Below, piece by piece: positions 1 to 11,281 of a stretch of DNA of 64,000 bases. A program made the position numbers and the translations under genes. The DNA lies in contig NC_087109.1 of the NCBI RefSeq assembly GCF_963855985.1, positions 3,988,001 through 4,052,000 of the forward strand, given 5' to 3'. The notes beneath the pieces were generated by a model. The model ran no database searches. It was given only the letters and a program-made list of their open reading frames with translations, and was not told the origin of the DNA. The number at the start of each line of letters is the position of its first letter. Within the stretch, counting starts at the first letter, position 1. The DNA is from Ostrinia nubilalis. Lineage: Eukaryota; Arthropoda; Insecta; Lepidoptera; Crambidae.

Positions 1-966
1 AGAAGAAATAAAAAATAAAATGACGAGCAACACAGTTCGTTCCAGTAACTAGAGCACATAATGGGACAGATGTGTCAACAGAAATATTAATCATTGTATG
101 AAACATCCTCCACTTACTGTTTCAGTCTATTCAAATTAAAAATACGTTTTTTGTTGGCCTACATTTTTAAGTCCATTCTTGTAACCTTCTGAACCAAGAC
201 AAGTTTAATGATGGAGAAACGTTAGCACAAACACTTACCCAGAGTGTATTATGGCCTTTTTCATACAAATAAGACAATTATTATTAACTCAGCATTTCTT
301 GTGTCTACTCACTCGGTAACTTGGCACAACTCCCTGCCTATCCTTGTCTATTATTTAGCTACTTTTTCTAGCCTTTATTTAAAATTTGTTGCTCAGTCAG
401 AATAAGGTGAAAAATTATGAACAAAAAATATTATGCTACAAGTTTTCCTATAACACTGCGAAACATCGTTGACCTTTATCTTTTTGGCACTTCAATCAAA
501 TACCTACAAATAGCTGTCGATGATGCATCCACTTTTAGCGTGTGTCACCACTCCAATCGATTACAATTTCCGCGATTGTGGACCAGTGCAGAATGGTGCT
601 TATCTCTTGACCTTAATAATAGACGCATGTTATCAGCAGGCATAATTCTGAAGTGTTATAGATTCTAATTTCGCATACAAATCTGAACCAATCGTATAGG
701 ATTTGTTAGATGAGTATGCGAATTTAAAAATTACTTCAAAAATACATCTACAGGACCGATAGAGATGACTGACGAAGAATTACATTTTTATTAGGTAATC
801 CGTATGTTTCGTAAAACTCGTAGCCAAATATTATGCTGTTTTCTTTTCCGATTGTTCAGTTTTACCGAGCTATTAAGGGTTCTTAACCTCAAAACAAAAA
901 TATTTGCGAAAGAAAACGGCATATACAAGTATACAAATGAGTGTTAACGGAATATCCATTTAGGTT
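1..966. other. AT-rich DNA, no gene recognised
   Basis: I see no convincing exon, RNA gene or repeat here. An 83-codon open stretch at 417-668 has no recognisable domain and no splice context, so I treat it as chance. Confidence 0.5.
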
Positions 967-1318
967 ATTATTATTCTTCTGGACTTCTGGATAGGAATAA
1001 GGACACTCAGGATGCAGGATTCTGGGTTGGGATTCGGGATATCTGAAACATTAAAGTATGAAGGTTAGTATAATGTGTAATCATACTTCGAAAACATTTT
1101 TTTAAATACAGGCAGCACATCAAGCTAAATACTGTGGCACATTGTAGTAGGTAATTTAGGTTAATTATTCTTCTGGATTTCAGGACAGGGATAAAGGACA
1201 CTGGATGCAAGTCTTGGGATTCGGGATATCTGAAACATTAAAGGATGAAGGTCAGTATAATGTGTAATCACACTTCGAAGGTATTTTCAAGCTTAATACT
1301 GTGGCACATTGTATTTGG
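967..1318. repeat. Two-copy tandem repeat, unit about 180 bp
   Basis: Two diverged direct copies (about 967-1145 and 1161-1318) share a block starting near 'attattcttctgga', then 'gggattcgggatatctgaaa' and 'tactgtggcacattgta'. No coding potential is seen. Confidence 0.75.
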
Positions 1319-2194
1319 AACAAAAAGTATTGTCTGTTGTGCTGTTCCCTGTATCTTAATATTAAGAACTCTTTCTATTCTTCATGAAGAGTATAACGTT
1401 GTTTTGTATGAGTAATAAGTGTGAAGTTTCATACGTATATGGCTATTTTTAAACTTCAAAGTTCAAAGGGTTCTCCCCTATCTTTGCACGCGGAAGAAAG
1501 TCACAATAGGCCCGTGAGAACTCAGAATTACTATTATTATGGAAATCTTTAACAATGATGCGTTTAGTATTGAATTCAACAGATGTTATTACACTTCATT
1601 TCTTGTGATAATATTTATAATCTTGTGATAGGTTTATAATCTACGTAGTCTATTTTCATAACTAGAAAAGACGAAGATTTATAGGTATTATTTTCTCTAA
1701 TCTCTATTATTAATTAAAGATAATTGGCTTTCAGAGAATTTATCAATAGTTTAACTGGTCCTACAATTATGCCCTAAAGTGACTTTGCCTTTCTATGCTT
1801 CTAAATCAAAGTCACCAGCAAATTAAAATGCCTACATTTAATTTTCCATTTTACGGCTGGTACCACTGGGTACATTGCGTGCACCGACTTAATGAGTATT
1901 GAAAATCACTATGTTTTAGTTTGTAAAGCGCCAAAGTAGTTGTTTAATTTGATGTTGAATATTTAAGCGGATTTAGTATTCGCGTCACGTATTCAGTTCG
2001 TGTGAGGCACCTTCTTTCAGTGAATGTCTGCGGACAATAACATTCTAATGAGATTCTTTCAAGTATTGCAATACATATTTAAGCAGTACATTATCCTGTT
2101 ATTATATGTACTTCTTTTTAACTACTATTCTCTCTACATTATAAAACGCCTCAATAGTTTTAGCAATTTGAAAATAAGTACTACATCCATTTAA
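1319..2194. other. No gene recognised
   Basis: AT-rich sequence without exon-like segments or clear repeats that I can identify. Confidence 0.5.
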
Positions 2195-2345
2195 GGCTTC
2201 CCATTAGGTGGACTGACGATCTGGTGAAGGTCACGGTAAGCATCTGAATGCGAGCGACGCAGGACTGGTGGTGTTGGAAATCCTTGGGAAAGCCATTTAT
2301 CCAGCAGCAGACAACATTTGGCTAAAACGAACTGAAATCTATTTG
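2195..2345 (+). mobile_element. RTE-like non-LTR retrotransposon, decayed 3' end
   Basis: The segment matches the 3' coding end of the family whose better copies lie at 33530-34104 and 50990-51424: 'aggtggactgacgatctggt', then a variant of 'cctttgtccagcagtggac', then 'ttggctaaaacgaac'. The frame is degenerate. Confidence 0.65.
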
Positions 2346-2653
2346 AATAGTCTAAGATATGATTTTTTTTCAGCTTGACGAAGCTAAAACATCTAGCCTC
2401 AAATCCTAATGGTACGTTTACACGCTTGCCAAGCCTTGGCAAGCCCCGACAATCACAAGCGTGTAAAGAAGGCGTTTGGCTTGGCTTGCGTGAGCTTGTG
2501 GGCGCTTGCTTCCGATCCAGTCGAGTGTCGGTTTTTTGACGCAGATCAAAGGGCGTTTGCGGCAAGCGCTTGGGACGCATTTACACGTTGGTCCACGTTC
2601 AGTGGGCATTGTGATCTCGCGGCGAGTACACGCTTGTACGGACAAAATAAAAA

Positions 2654-5600
2654 ATGAGTAGCTGGTCAAATGACGAGTGTCTTTCCTTCCTCGAGCATTA
2701 CCAGATGGAATCCTGCATCTGGAATCCGAAAGATGCAAATCACAAAGATAAGAAGAAACAAGCAGATGCATGGATTCGTCTCGCTCAACTTACCGGAAGG
2801 CCAGTGAAGGAAGTAAAAAATAAAAAAGAGATATTGATGACTACTTTTCGCAAGCACTTAAAAAAGAAACAGGAATCTATGCGTTCTGGCGCAGGTATGT
2901 TCCTATGATGTACCTTTATAATTATTTTGATAGTCTGCTTAGCAAGGTGTAACTTTAATTAAAGTTAGTTTCTCTATTATTCCGCAACTGTCTCGCTCTA
3001 ATTTTCGACGTTTTCAAAGGTTTGAGAAAATAATTGTGATACTAAAAAAACTCTCTGTTAGTCACTAGATTACCTATTCCCGTAACATTTCCCATATTTT
3101 AATCATATTTTCTTTTTGGTCACTTCCGTATTAATTTATGAAGATACGTTTTGAATTTTTTTTTAAATTTAAATGAGCTATTAATGGGTCATTCCATGAC
3201 AAATGTTACCGAGGGTTAAAAACTAAATATGTTCTTTTCGCATTAAATCTGATGAATTTTGAAAGTAAACATTCCAAATTATAATGTGCAACAAAAAAAA
3301 TCTGCAAGAAACAAGTAATTTTTAAGTTATTAGTCTTCAAAGTCTATACTTAAGTCAACTGTCTGAATGACCATTTTCTCTCTAATTATTGGTAATACGA
3401 TTAAAAAAAAACTATCAATCTGTGTAACGTTTTGCTACTATAAGATTTGAGGGTATTTATCATAGTATTGGTAGATAGCGCCATAGTCCCAAAAAAAATG
3501 ATAATTATCAAGTTTTATGTGTGTTTTCTTGTTACTTCGGCGATGTAACACCCGAAACAAAAAAACAGGTATTTGTTTTATTATTGTACCTTACACATGG
3601 ATTAGGATAACAATATTTGGTAAAAGTAAGGTCATAGTAGTAATGATTTCAAATACTAACTAATATCTGAGCATGATCCTAATTTAGTATGTTTCTTTCT
3701 TGATTAAAAACTGTAACACCCGAAACGTTTCGGGTATTACATTTTTATTTATATGTCGATAATGTGTGTATATTGCTTGGAGAAGTCAAAAAGTATTACT
3801 GTGAGTGTCCTTCGACCTCCTACTAGCGCTGGCGTCGGAAAAGGAGTCATATTTCTCTATTTAAGATATTTTTGAAATGTCGACTTAACACTAAAATTAA
3901 GGTATTGCTAAAAAGTCTCGATGTTTGACATTTCCATTAAATATCGTAATTAGAAATTAAAGTAATGCTATTTCAAGCCAAAAACAATAGAAAAAGCTAT
4001 ATTCTGAGGAAAAATTAAACTTGAACTTTGTATATTATTTAAGAAAAGCTGCTTTGTAATTTCAAACCAGAATTCGCTCTATTTGTGTTTATTTGTTGTA
4101 CTCCTTATTTTGTAGTACCTAGAGACTAATAAAACACCGATTTTATCGATAAAACGCGTTGCATTTTCGTACTCGTAACACCCGAAACAGAACCATTGTA
4201 ACACCCGAAACAAAGAAAAAAATTATAAAAAAATAGTACAACGTTTTATGTAACAGTGATTGTATGTTACATGGTTTGCAAATTTCATACTTTAGAAGTC
4301 CTGTAAGTTTTAGGTATGATTCCTTAAGAAAAATCGCTAAATTTCGAGTAAATGCAGCAACAGTCAGAACATAGAGGCAAAATCTCGTAACGCCCGAAAC
4401 GCACACTTTTCGACTCATATTTTCGTTATCCTACATTCTAAGTTGCACAAACTTTATTATTTAGATAAAACAACTAAAAACGGACAGATTAAGGCACTAA
4501 TATTATTAAAATACTATTTCAAAATACAAGAAATTGTTGAATATGTGTGTACGAACGTAACACCCGAAACGATGGAATGACCCTAATGTAAGTGATCAAA
4601 AAAGATATATGTTTAAAAGTGTTTCCACGCATTTTAAATAATAAAAATTATATTCCTATAATTCCATTATTTACATTACATTATATATCTTTTATTTTAG
4701 GTGCCGATGAAATATACAATCCCACTTGGTATGCCTACGAAATCATGGAGTCATTCTTACTGCAAGTATATACTTGTAATGAAGGGTTAAACACCGAAAC
4801 TGTAAGTCAAAAGTCATTTATTCTAAATAAAAAAAATCCGTTACTTATTATAAATTTATTTATACATTTTTATCAACTTATCCAATCCTATTAAAATATG
4901 AAGTAAATTCTTCTCTGACTTCTTTGGCATTCAGCGGAGATCTTCGTGGTATTTGTGGTAATGTTTGCAATGCATTATATCCGTCGTTATCTCTGCGCCA
5001 TGAACCAGGTGTAACCATATTTCCACTACTGTCATATACGTCTAACGAACCCTGAGGAATATATCGATTTGAAGAACTTTTACTTGTTCTCAAAAAGTTA
5101 TGTAGTAATACACAAGTCATCGTAAATTCTGTCACAGTTTGTGGTTCTAAATCGATAGGACGTCTGAATATTCTAAAAACCGAGGTTAAAATTCCAAACG
5201 TATTTTCAACTACAACTCGGGATTTAGATAAGTTTTGGTTAAATAGCCTTTTTGGTGAGCCTACTTCATGGTTTCCAGGGTAGGGCTTCATTACGTGTTG
5301 ACTCAATGCAAAAGCACCGTCAGCTAAAAACACGTATGGAATATTAATATTCGATCCTGGAAGTGGACATGGCGGTGGAAAATCTATCTCGTTCCTACAT
5401 ATTCTTTTCCATAGTAAACAATTATTAAACACGCCACCGTCACTTATTCTTCCTTGACTCCCGATGTCTGCAAATACAAATTTGTATTTGCTATCCACTA
5501 ACGCCAAAAGGACAATGCTAAAAGTTTTTTTATAATTGAAATATTCTGTTCCACTATGAGTTGGGCTTTCAATGACTACATGCTTGCCATCCAATGACCC

Positions 5601-6736
5601 TATGCAATGTGGAAATTTGGTCCTGAATCCTTCTTCAATATTAAGCCATCCTTCTGCTGTGGTGGGCATCTGTAAAAAAAGAAACTAAATGAAGTGTGAG
5701 TAACAATACAGGGTGTTAGGTAAATGGGTATATGAGCCGACACTAGCCCATGTTAACATATGCATATAAATGGTATGGTGAAATCAGAAATTTCATATCA
5801 TCATTTTAATTTTTTAAATGTTCATACAAAATAAAATTTAAAAATTCAGATTTGTATGAAAATTAAAATAATTAAAATGATGAAATCTATTTTCTGACTT
5901 CACCATACCATTTATATGTATATGTTAACATGGGCTAGTGTCGGCTCATATACCCATTTACCTAACACCCTGTATATTATTCTTTGCAGCAATCACAACA
6001 AATAGAAGAAATTACAGATCAGACAGAGGATGATCCTCTGATAAGAGACCGCACCAGTACGGCTACCACACCATCCAGACCACCATCTAGATCACCATCC
6101 ATACAGGCAGTTAATAAACGTCGCCGCCTTGCTTCTGATTCTGAAACGGCTGAAAAGCAAATGGCCGTGGCTTTTGGTCAATTAACGAATGTTTTAAGTC
6201 AAAAACAGAATGAAAATAGACCTCCTTACAAAGAAGATGATTGCGATCTATATGCTAAATTATTGGCTATAAAGCTACGTGAACTGCCAAATGATGAACG
6301 AAAAATTATGATGTACCAAATAGATGGGTTGTTTATAAACAGAATCAGTCAAAAATCAAATGAGCGTCATACACCATACCCTCAATATTATTCTCGACCT
6401 TCCTCAATTGCTGGTTCATATTCACGCCATACACCATCTCCTCAAGTCATTCAGAGTCGGCCAACATCAGTTAATAGCGTTTATTCTGAACCTATACATA
6501 ACACTCAAAGTTTTTTTCCCTCTCCATACACAGAAACCTCTCATTCAGTGCCAAACACAACAGAACATATACCAACTCCAATACCTCCAGCTCCATCTAC
6601 ATATTCTACATCAACAGCACCCCTGTCATCTATTCGTATAATATCGGACCAAATCCTCAACCCACCCCCGCGAGACACCAACATTATAAACTTAGCTTTA
6701 TTGAATGCTTTCGAAGATTTTGAGTCGTCAAAATAA
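2654..6736 (+). CDS. MADF-domain accessory protein of the Harbinger element
   Basis: Three exons, 2654-2894, 4701-4801 and 5990-6736, join in frame across GT-AG introns (phases 1 and 0). Residues 1-80 form a MADF/Myb-like DNA-binding fold: it begins MSSWSNDECLSFLEHYQ, has the W-x-P motif WNPKD, and continues with ADAWIRLAQLTGRPVKEVKNK. Then comes a linker, a Ser/Pro-rich stretch with a KRRR basic cluster, a helical segment near DCDLYAKLLAIKLRELPNDE like the C-terminal region of MADF-BESS proteins, and a low-complexity Ser/Pro/Thr tail. In PIF/Harbinger elements this second protein carries the transposase to the nucleus and to the termini. Intron 1 holds a 1.4 kb foreign element. Intron 2 holds the last transposase exon on the other strand and a MITE ending 17 bp before the exon 3 acceptor. 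Placement inside the element argues against a host gene. Confidence 0.75.
3186..4583. mobile_element. TAAT-flanked non-autonomous DNA element with GGGTCATTCCAT termini
   Basis: Inverted termini 'gggtcattccatg' at 3186 and its complement ending at 4583 are flanked by TAAT on both sides. There is no transposase. The 14-mer 'gtaacacccgaaac' occurs at 3545, 3713, 4175, 4198, 4387 (one mismatch) and 4557, plus an inverted variant at 3727-3740. This is far above chance and looks like protein-binding sites. A relative with the same termini is at 25742-26892. I cannot assign a superfamily; a 4-bp AT-rich duplication fits several. Confidence 0.75.
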
Positions 6737-7326
6737 TTCTTATTTAAGGTTAAATATAAAGTTAAATAATTAAGCTGTAAAAAAGTTTCCTATGAATCAA
6801 TTAAAACCTAAACAAATGTATAACAATTTTTTCTTTTATTCTTACCTTAACTAGATCCTTTAGAATTTCATTAAGAGATCGGCAAACTTCACGAATGGTT
6901 ATTGATATCATAGAGACAGATACTTTAAACATGTAGTGAAGGCTTTTGTAAGAATCACCAGATGCTAAAAATCGTAGCGTAATGGCAAGACGAAATTTGG
7001 CCGGTATAGCATCTCTGAAGTCTGTATCTTGCTTGGATATCATTGGTGAAATTTTCTGCAGTAAAAATTCAAAATCGGTATAGCTCATTCGGCAGAAGTT
7101 ATCAAACTCGCCAGAAGGTTCATATAAAAGTTCATTAAATTTCTCTTCTATAAATTGTCTGTAACAAATAAAATATAGGTACAGTAAATATTGTGGAATA
7201 ACGTAACTACAACAGATAATGGTTACACCAAAATAGTAGTTACCTGGTACGATTTCGATGAATCTTTTTCATCCACCATCTTCGTTGTCGTCGAGTTTTT
7301 CTTTTTTTTGTTTCACTTTGCTTGCA
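4878..7326 (-). CDS. PIF/Harbinger DDE transposase (HARBI1-like nuclease), 5' end disrupted
   Basis: Reading on the minus strand, exons are from about 7326 to 7244, 7158-6846 and 5669-4878. Introns have GT-AG ends and the frame is preserved (the first junction splits an Arg codon). The first exon carries the family's basic-tryptophan signature RRQRRWW, the middle exon the helix-turn-helix-like region (SYKSLHYMFKVSVSMIS) and the last exon the DDE_Tnp_4 nuclease. Acidic residues expected at the active site are visible: Asp in CIGSLDGKHV, Asp in FLADGAFALS and Glu in VVVENTFG. No stop or frameshift interrupts these exons. No in-frame ATG precedes the RRQRRWW block before the LTR insertion at 7360, so the true start was probably further upstream and is separated. 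It is likely non-expressed now although the catalytic part looks intact. Confidence 0.8.
5709..5972. mobile_element. 264-bp hairpin MITE, TA duplication (copy 1)
   Basis: Long inverted arms begin 'cagggtgttaggtaaatggg' and end with its complement, flanked by TA. The central part is also self-complementary. A second copy of identical length is at 45833-46096. Size, TA target and palindromy suggest a Tc1/mariner-type MITE. Confidence 0.85.
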
Positions 7327-7580
7327 TTTTAAATAAAAGTACGATAAACCAAATGCAAACGTAATAATAATAAACTTAGAGTCAGTGAAACTAGAATAAG
7401 TGAAACCATTGTGGAACCTGAATTATAAGTGCCATTGTGTTATTGATTGTGCGTTTCCTTGGTCGAATATCCCTGTAGGCATCCTGGATAGGTACACATC
7501 CCTCATCGCAGAAGGCGAACTGGGACTTAGTACTAAACAGCGGGGTGTCAGACTGAGCTAGCTAAGACGCCCCGTTGCAA

Positions 7581-7598
7581 TGGCGCCCAACGTGGGGC
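7581..7598 (+). promoter_or_regulatory. tRNA-Lys primer binding site of the LTR element
   Basis: Lies one base after the left LTR end. It sits in the loop of a long inverted repeat: 7548-7573 'gactgagctagctaagacgc' is complementary to sequence just after the site, with about 23 bp perfect. Confidence 0.7.
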
Positions 7599-7614
7599 GT
7601 CTTAGCTAGCTCAG

Positions 7615-7956
7615 TCAGTCCGCGTACCGGGCCGGCACACTGAATCGCACATGTCGAAACAGCTCCGCGTTATGCACCCTCCCCCTCAACATTTTGTGGA
7701 TATAACACACCAACGCGAAGTCTCTCCTGACCCTCAGCTCGCTATACCCAACCATTCCCAGAACAAATAAATTAGGGTATTTCAGCGGATAAAATGGATA
7801 GACCCCATACAGCTTCAAGTACAGATACCTAACGAACTTGTTCTGAACCCGTTCCAACATGAGCTTATATTTCGTTTCGTGAGGTGCCCAGATAACCGCA
7901 TTACACTCCAGCTGACTTCTGACTAAGGCGTTATATAAAGCACAAATTATTAACAT
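7615..7956 (-). pseudogene. Fragment of a jockey-like non-LTR reverse transcriptase C-terminus
   Basis: An open minus-strand frame of about 113 codons reads like the region after the catalytic core in jockey-type retrotransposons: YNALVRSQLECNAVIWAPHE, followed by RVQNKFVRYLYLK. It is truncated at its 5' end and lies antisense inside the LTR element, so it is a captured or inserted fragment. Confidence 0.7.
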
Positions 7957-8097
7957 TAATCAGATGCCTATTCTGAGTATGCTAATTTAAATAATTAAAC
8001 TAGTAAACTAGAAATATTAATAACAAGTGCCATGAATACGATTATTGTATTGAAGAAATATTTCAAGAAATACTCGTAATAACAAATTAATAATAGT

Positions 8098-8432
8098 AAT
8101 ATTTAATTAGCTCATTAGTTAATTGTAAACAAAAGGTCAAAGGTATCTTAATAACATTGTTTCAAAACTAAGTTAGCTAAAATTAGCGTTTAATTAGTTC
8201 ATTGTAAGCAAAAAAATTAGAGGTATCTTAATAACATTGTTTCAAAACTAAGTCAGCTGAAATTAGCGTTTAACGAGTTAATTGTAAACAAAAGGTCAAA
8301 AGTACCTATCTTAACAACATTGTTTCAAAACTAAGTTAGCTTATATTAGCGATTAATTAGTTCATTGTAAGCAAAAAAGTTAAGAGTACTTTAACAACAT
8401 TGTTTCAAGACCAAGTTAGCTAATATTGTTAT
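8098..8432. repeat. About four tandem copies of a 90-bp AT-rich unit
   Basis: Each unit contains 'taacattgtttcaaaacta', 'agttagcta', a variant of 'attagcgtttaattagtt' and 'cattgtaagcaaaa'. Copies are diverged. Confidence 0.8.
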
Positions 8433-8648
8433 AAATAAATAAATGTACTGTCATGTTTTAAATAAAGAGTTATTATTGGGCTAATGATTAAATACAAATT
8501 CAGTCATGTTTTACATTGTTGTTTTACACTCGTTATGAAGTTACCCAGGAATAACTTATTATTGACATGACTTTTAGTTGTTCTTGAAGAACCTTTATGT
8601 ACCAGACTTGTGATTTTTCCAGGTAAAAATCTCCAAAACAAGGGAGGA

Positions 8649-9549
8649 TGTGACGCGCCCCGCGACGCATCGACAGCCCTAGCACCGAGCACGGAGATTT
8701 TGACAACCCTACGGCTGCGCGGCCGCACGCCGCACGGACCGAGCTAATATAAGAGACGGCGGCGACCGCGGGCGCCTAGCATTCGCTCGGGAGCCATTGC
8801 AACAGCCAGACGTTCGCGCGCGCGTCTATCGTTCCCTCGGCTGCATTGCACAGAGTCCCTAGCGAATAGCTATCCACATTGTTCCCACTAACCTTGACTG
8901 TTCGACTCTGGCTTGATTCGGTACCTCGATAACTCGGTCGGTGATCTAATTGTCGATTCGAGACGTTTTACCGCTGATAGCCTACCGGTTCTAATCCCTA
9001 CCGAGTAGTGCATGAGATACTCATTCCCGACCTGCGGTAGCAATCCTGCTGCCACCCTTCCTGAACTTCACACCCCCTCGCCACGTAGGTCCAACGCCTT
9101 TCCTCTGTGGTCGCGCTCACCTGAGGGCTTCGGCCTCTGGCTCGAGCTAATTGGGCCACATCCTACCCCCCTAGTTATAAGTATCCAGACTAACACTCGC
9201 TAAACCTCGCACAGGGCGCCGCCCCTCTCGCGGATACGTAAACTAGTCTCGGGACGCGGATCGGGCGCGTCGCTACTCTTTTCATTGCCATTAATTAGTA
9301 ATTGTGATATAACCTGTAAAGTAATTACTCGTAATAATAATAAACTTAGAGTCAGTGAAACTAGAATAAGTGAAACCATTGTGGAACCTGAATTATAAGT
9401 GCCATTGTGTTATTGATTGTGCGTTTCCTTGGTCGAATATCCCTGTAGGCATCCTGGATAGGTACACATCCCTCATCGCAGAAGGCGAACTGGGACTTAG
9501 TACTAAACAGCGGGGTGTCAGACTGAGCTAGCTAAGACGCCCCGTTGCA
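8649..9549 (+). repeat. 3' LTR (about 900 bp)
   Basis: Starts TGTGACG right after a purine tract and ends in CA. A TATA-like 'tataaga' at 8748 within a GC-rich stretch is a plausible promoter. The last 220 bp equal the left LTR fragment. Confidence 0.65.
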
Positions 9550-9702
9550 CCGTTACAAGTTCGGTGTCCGCCATGCTTGGATCTATCTTGCAGACTGACG
9601 CGTTCCCAAGCGTGTAAACTCCTTTCAAACGCCAAACGAGATTTGTGGAGGCTTGGAGCTGTTTGCCGCTTGCGAAGGCTTGGCAAGCGTGTAAACGTAC
9701 CA

Positions 9703-10020
9703 TAATGATTTGATTGATTTACACTCGCAATCTGTAAGTCTAGATATTAGCATGTCACTACCTTGTTTAATATACCACGCAATTTTGTATATCCATTCTT
9801 ATAAGATACACCATACAAGAATGCATGATAAATTCAGTGAACTGTTCCTGAATCGAATGTACCTACTACTGCTATTTCTATTTACATATTTATATTAACC
9901 GGCAGACAGTGGTGGTGGCTGAGTTTGTTGCGGCGCTACTTCTCAGCACTTGCCAAATGTTGGTCTCGAAGCGCTGGTAGGGTAAAAAGATTATGAGACA
10001 TGTAGAGGCTCCTTAAGTAA
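9703..10020. other. No gene; holds a shared retroelement-derived patch
   Basis: 9902-9967 is, on the minus strand, the same repeat as 30441-30515 and 38275-38360 (core 'tgctgagaag', 'cgccg', 'aacaaactcag'), a widespread lepidopteran retroelement tail. The rest is unremarkable. Confidence 0.55.
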
Positions 10021-11281
10021 GGGGGCGTCCATAAATTACGTGAGACAATTTTGGCCATTTTTCAACCCCCCCGCCCCCCTTGGTGAGATTTGGTGAGATT
10101 TTGCCTGACCCCCTCCCCCACCCCCCTAATCTCACGTGATATTTAATAAAATGCCTATTTTGTAATGTCTATGCTTCGAGTCTATTAGATTTATATGATA
10201 AAATCAGTAACCCAGTGTCGTGCCACGCGCAGTGCAGGGTTCCGTAGCTTCCCGTCGTTTAGTAAGACAAGCAATTGCTTCAACCTAGGAACAGTTTTTT
10301 GATTCATAGTTAAAATAACTAATGGTTATGCTACTAATGGTTAAATATTAATAAAATGTAAACTAATAGTTAAAAAATGTACAAAAGTCAAGTTAAACAT
10401 TGTTATAAAAACATTTTTTTCTGTTATTTAACCACTTGTCATTTGACATCTGTCAAATTTGACTATTGGTTACTTTAACTACGAATACATAATATTTTCA
10501 TACGTATGTAATGTCATTTTTTAGGGTTCCGTAGACCTGACAAGGAACCCTTATAGTTTCGATATGTCTGTCTGTCTGTCCGAGGTTTCGCTTGGAAACT
10601 ATTGGCACTGGGAGGCTGTAATTTTGTGAAGGTATGTATTTAATCACGCCGACAAAACGGTAAAATAGAATTTTGAAAAAAAAAAAATTTTCTAGGGTAG
10701 CTCCCTTGCATGTAAAGTGGGGATGAATTTTTTCAAGGAAAACTATAACGATTAAGATACATTACTTAGTTTAAGAGTAATAGTCATTTGACTCGTGTAT
10801 TATACAATTTCTTAACCAGTAACAAGGAATTTTTTCCTTAGAAGAAAATATGAAAAGTGACTTTAGATGAAGTAATTGCTTGCTTCTGAAATATATTGTG
10901 GTAACGACAGACAACTACGGAACCTTACACTGCGCGTGGCACGACACGCACTTGGCCAATTTTTTACGCAATAGCGATGCCGATGAAGTTTTTTTTTAAT
11001 TTCGACATTTATTCTGCATCTTTAGTGTTCACAAATGCAGATGGAGGCATTTTTGTTTAATTTGATTAGACGGTTTAGAATATTAATTGTCATTATCATC
11101 ATAAAAAAAATCATTTTTTTTACTTCAATAACCCAGTTTTCTGGCAATTTTACTCTATTTCTTGCGGGAAAAATTACGTGATATTTTCCGAAACCCCCCC
11201 TCTCCCCCACGTGAGATTTAGTGAGGTTTTCGTTGACCCCCTCCCCCCCCTAAAAGTCTCACGTAATTTATGGACGCCCCC
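10021..11281. mobile_element. TAA-flanked DNA element with 'gggggcgtccataaattacg' termini
   Basis: Inverted termini of about 25 bp plus imperfect extension ('cacgtgag', C-rich tracts) are flanked by TAA on both sides, suggesting a PIF/Harbinger-type non-autonomous element. No transposase frame is present. It contains a second inverted-repeat element at 10215-10948. Confidence 0.75.
10215..10948. mobile_element. Nested inverted-repeat element
   Basis: Ends 'gtgtcgtgccacgcgcagtg' and its near-complement at 10929-10948 bracket the segment. The interior has 'agggttccgtag' repeats and a 'tgtctgtctgtctgtccg' run, a motif I associate with common lepidopteran interspersed repeats. Confidence 0.6.

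Larger units (their letters stand above)
7360..9549 (+). mobile_element. LTR retrotransposon remnant with truncated 5' LTR
   Basis: Segments 7360-7579 and 9330-9549 (220 bp) are identical base for base. The 3' LTR seems to run 8649-9549: it begins TGTGACGCG after a purine-rich tract (acaagggagga, a polypurine tract) and ends TTGCA, so the left copy is only the last quarter of an LTR. After it, 7581-7598 reads 'tggcgcccaacgtggggc', complementary to the 3' end of animal tRNA-Lys(CUU) and thus a primer binding site. No gag or pol of its own remains; the interior is an antisense non-LTR fragment and tandem repeats. Identity of the shared part implies recent insertion. Confidence 0.75.
2410..9702. 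mobile_element. PIF/Harbinger DNA transposon (autonomous type) with nested insertions
   Basis: Terminal inverted repeats of about 35 bp (start 'tggtacgtttacacgcttgc') lie at 2410-2444 and 9668-9702 with about one mismatch. They are flanked by the 3-bp duplication TAA (2407-2409, 9703-9705), as expected for PIF/Harbinger. Inside are the two genes typical of the superfamily: a MADF-type DNA-binding protein on + and a DDE transposase on -. Both read open through their exons. Three later insertions sit inside: a TAAT-flanked element (3186-4583), a 264-bp MITE (5709-5972) and an LTR element (7360-9549). The last lies in the upstream part of the transposase gene and probably separates it from its promoter. 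Confidence 0.85.

Noticed and set aside
417..668. Open reading frame of 83 codons
   Set aside because: No motif, no splice or promoter context, composition like surrounding AT-rich DNA.
2654..6736. MADF gene as an independent host transcription factor
   Set aside because: It lies wholly between the Harbinger inverted repeats and has the layout of the element's second gene.
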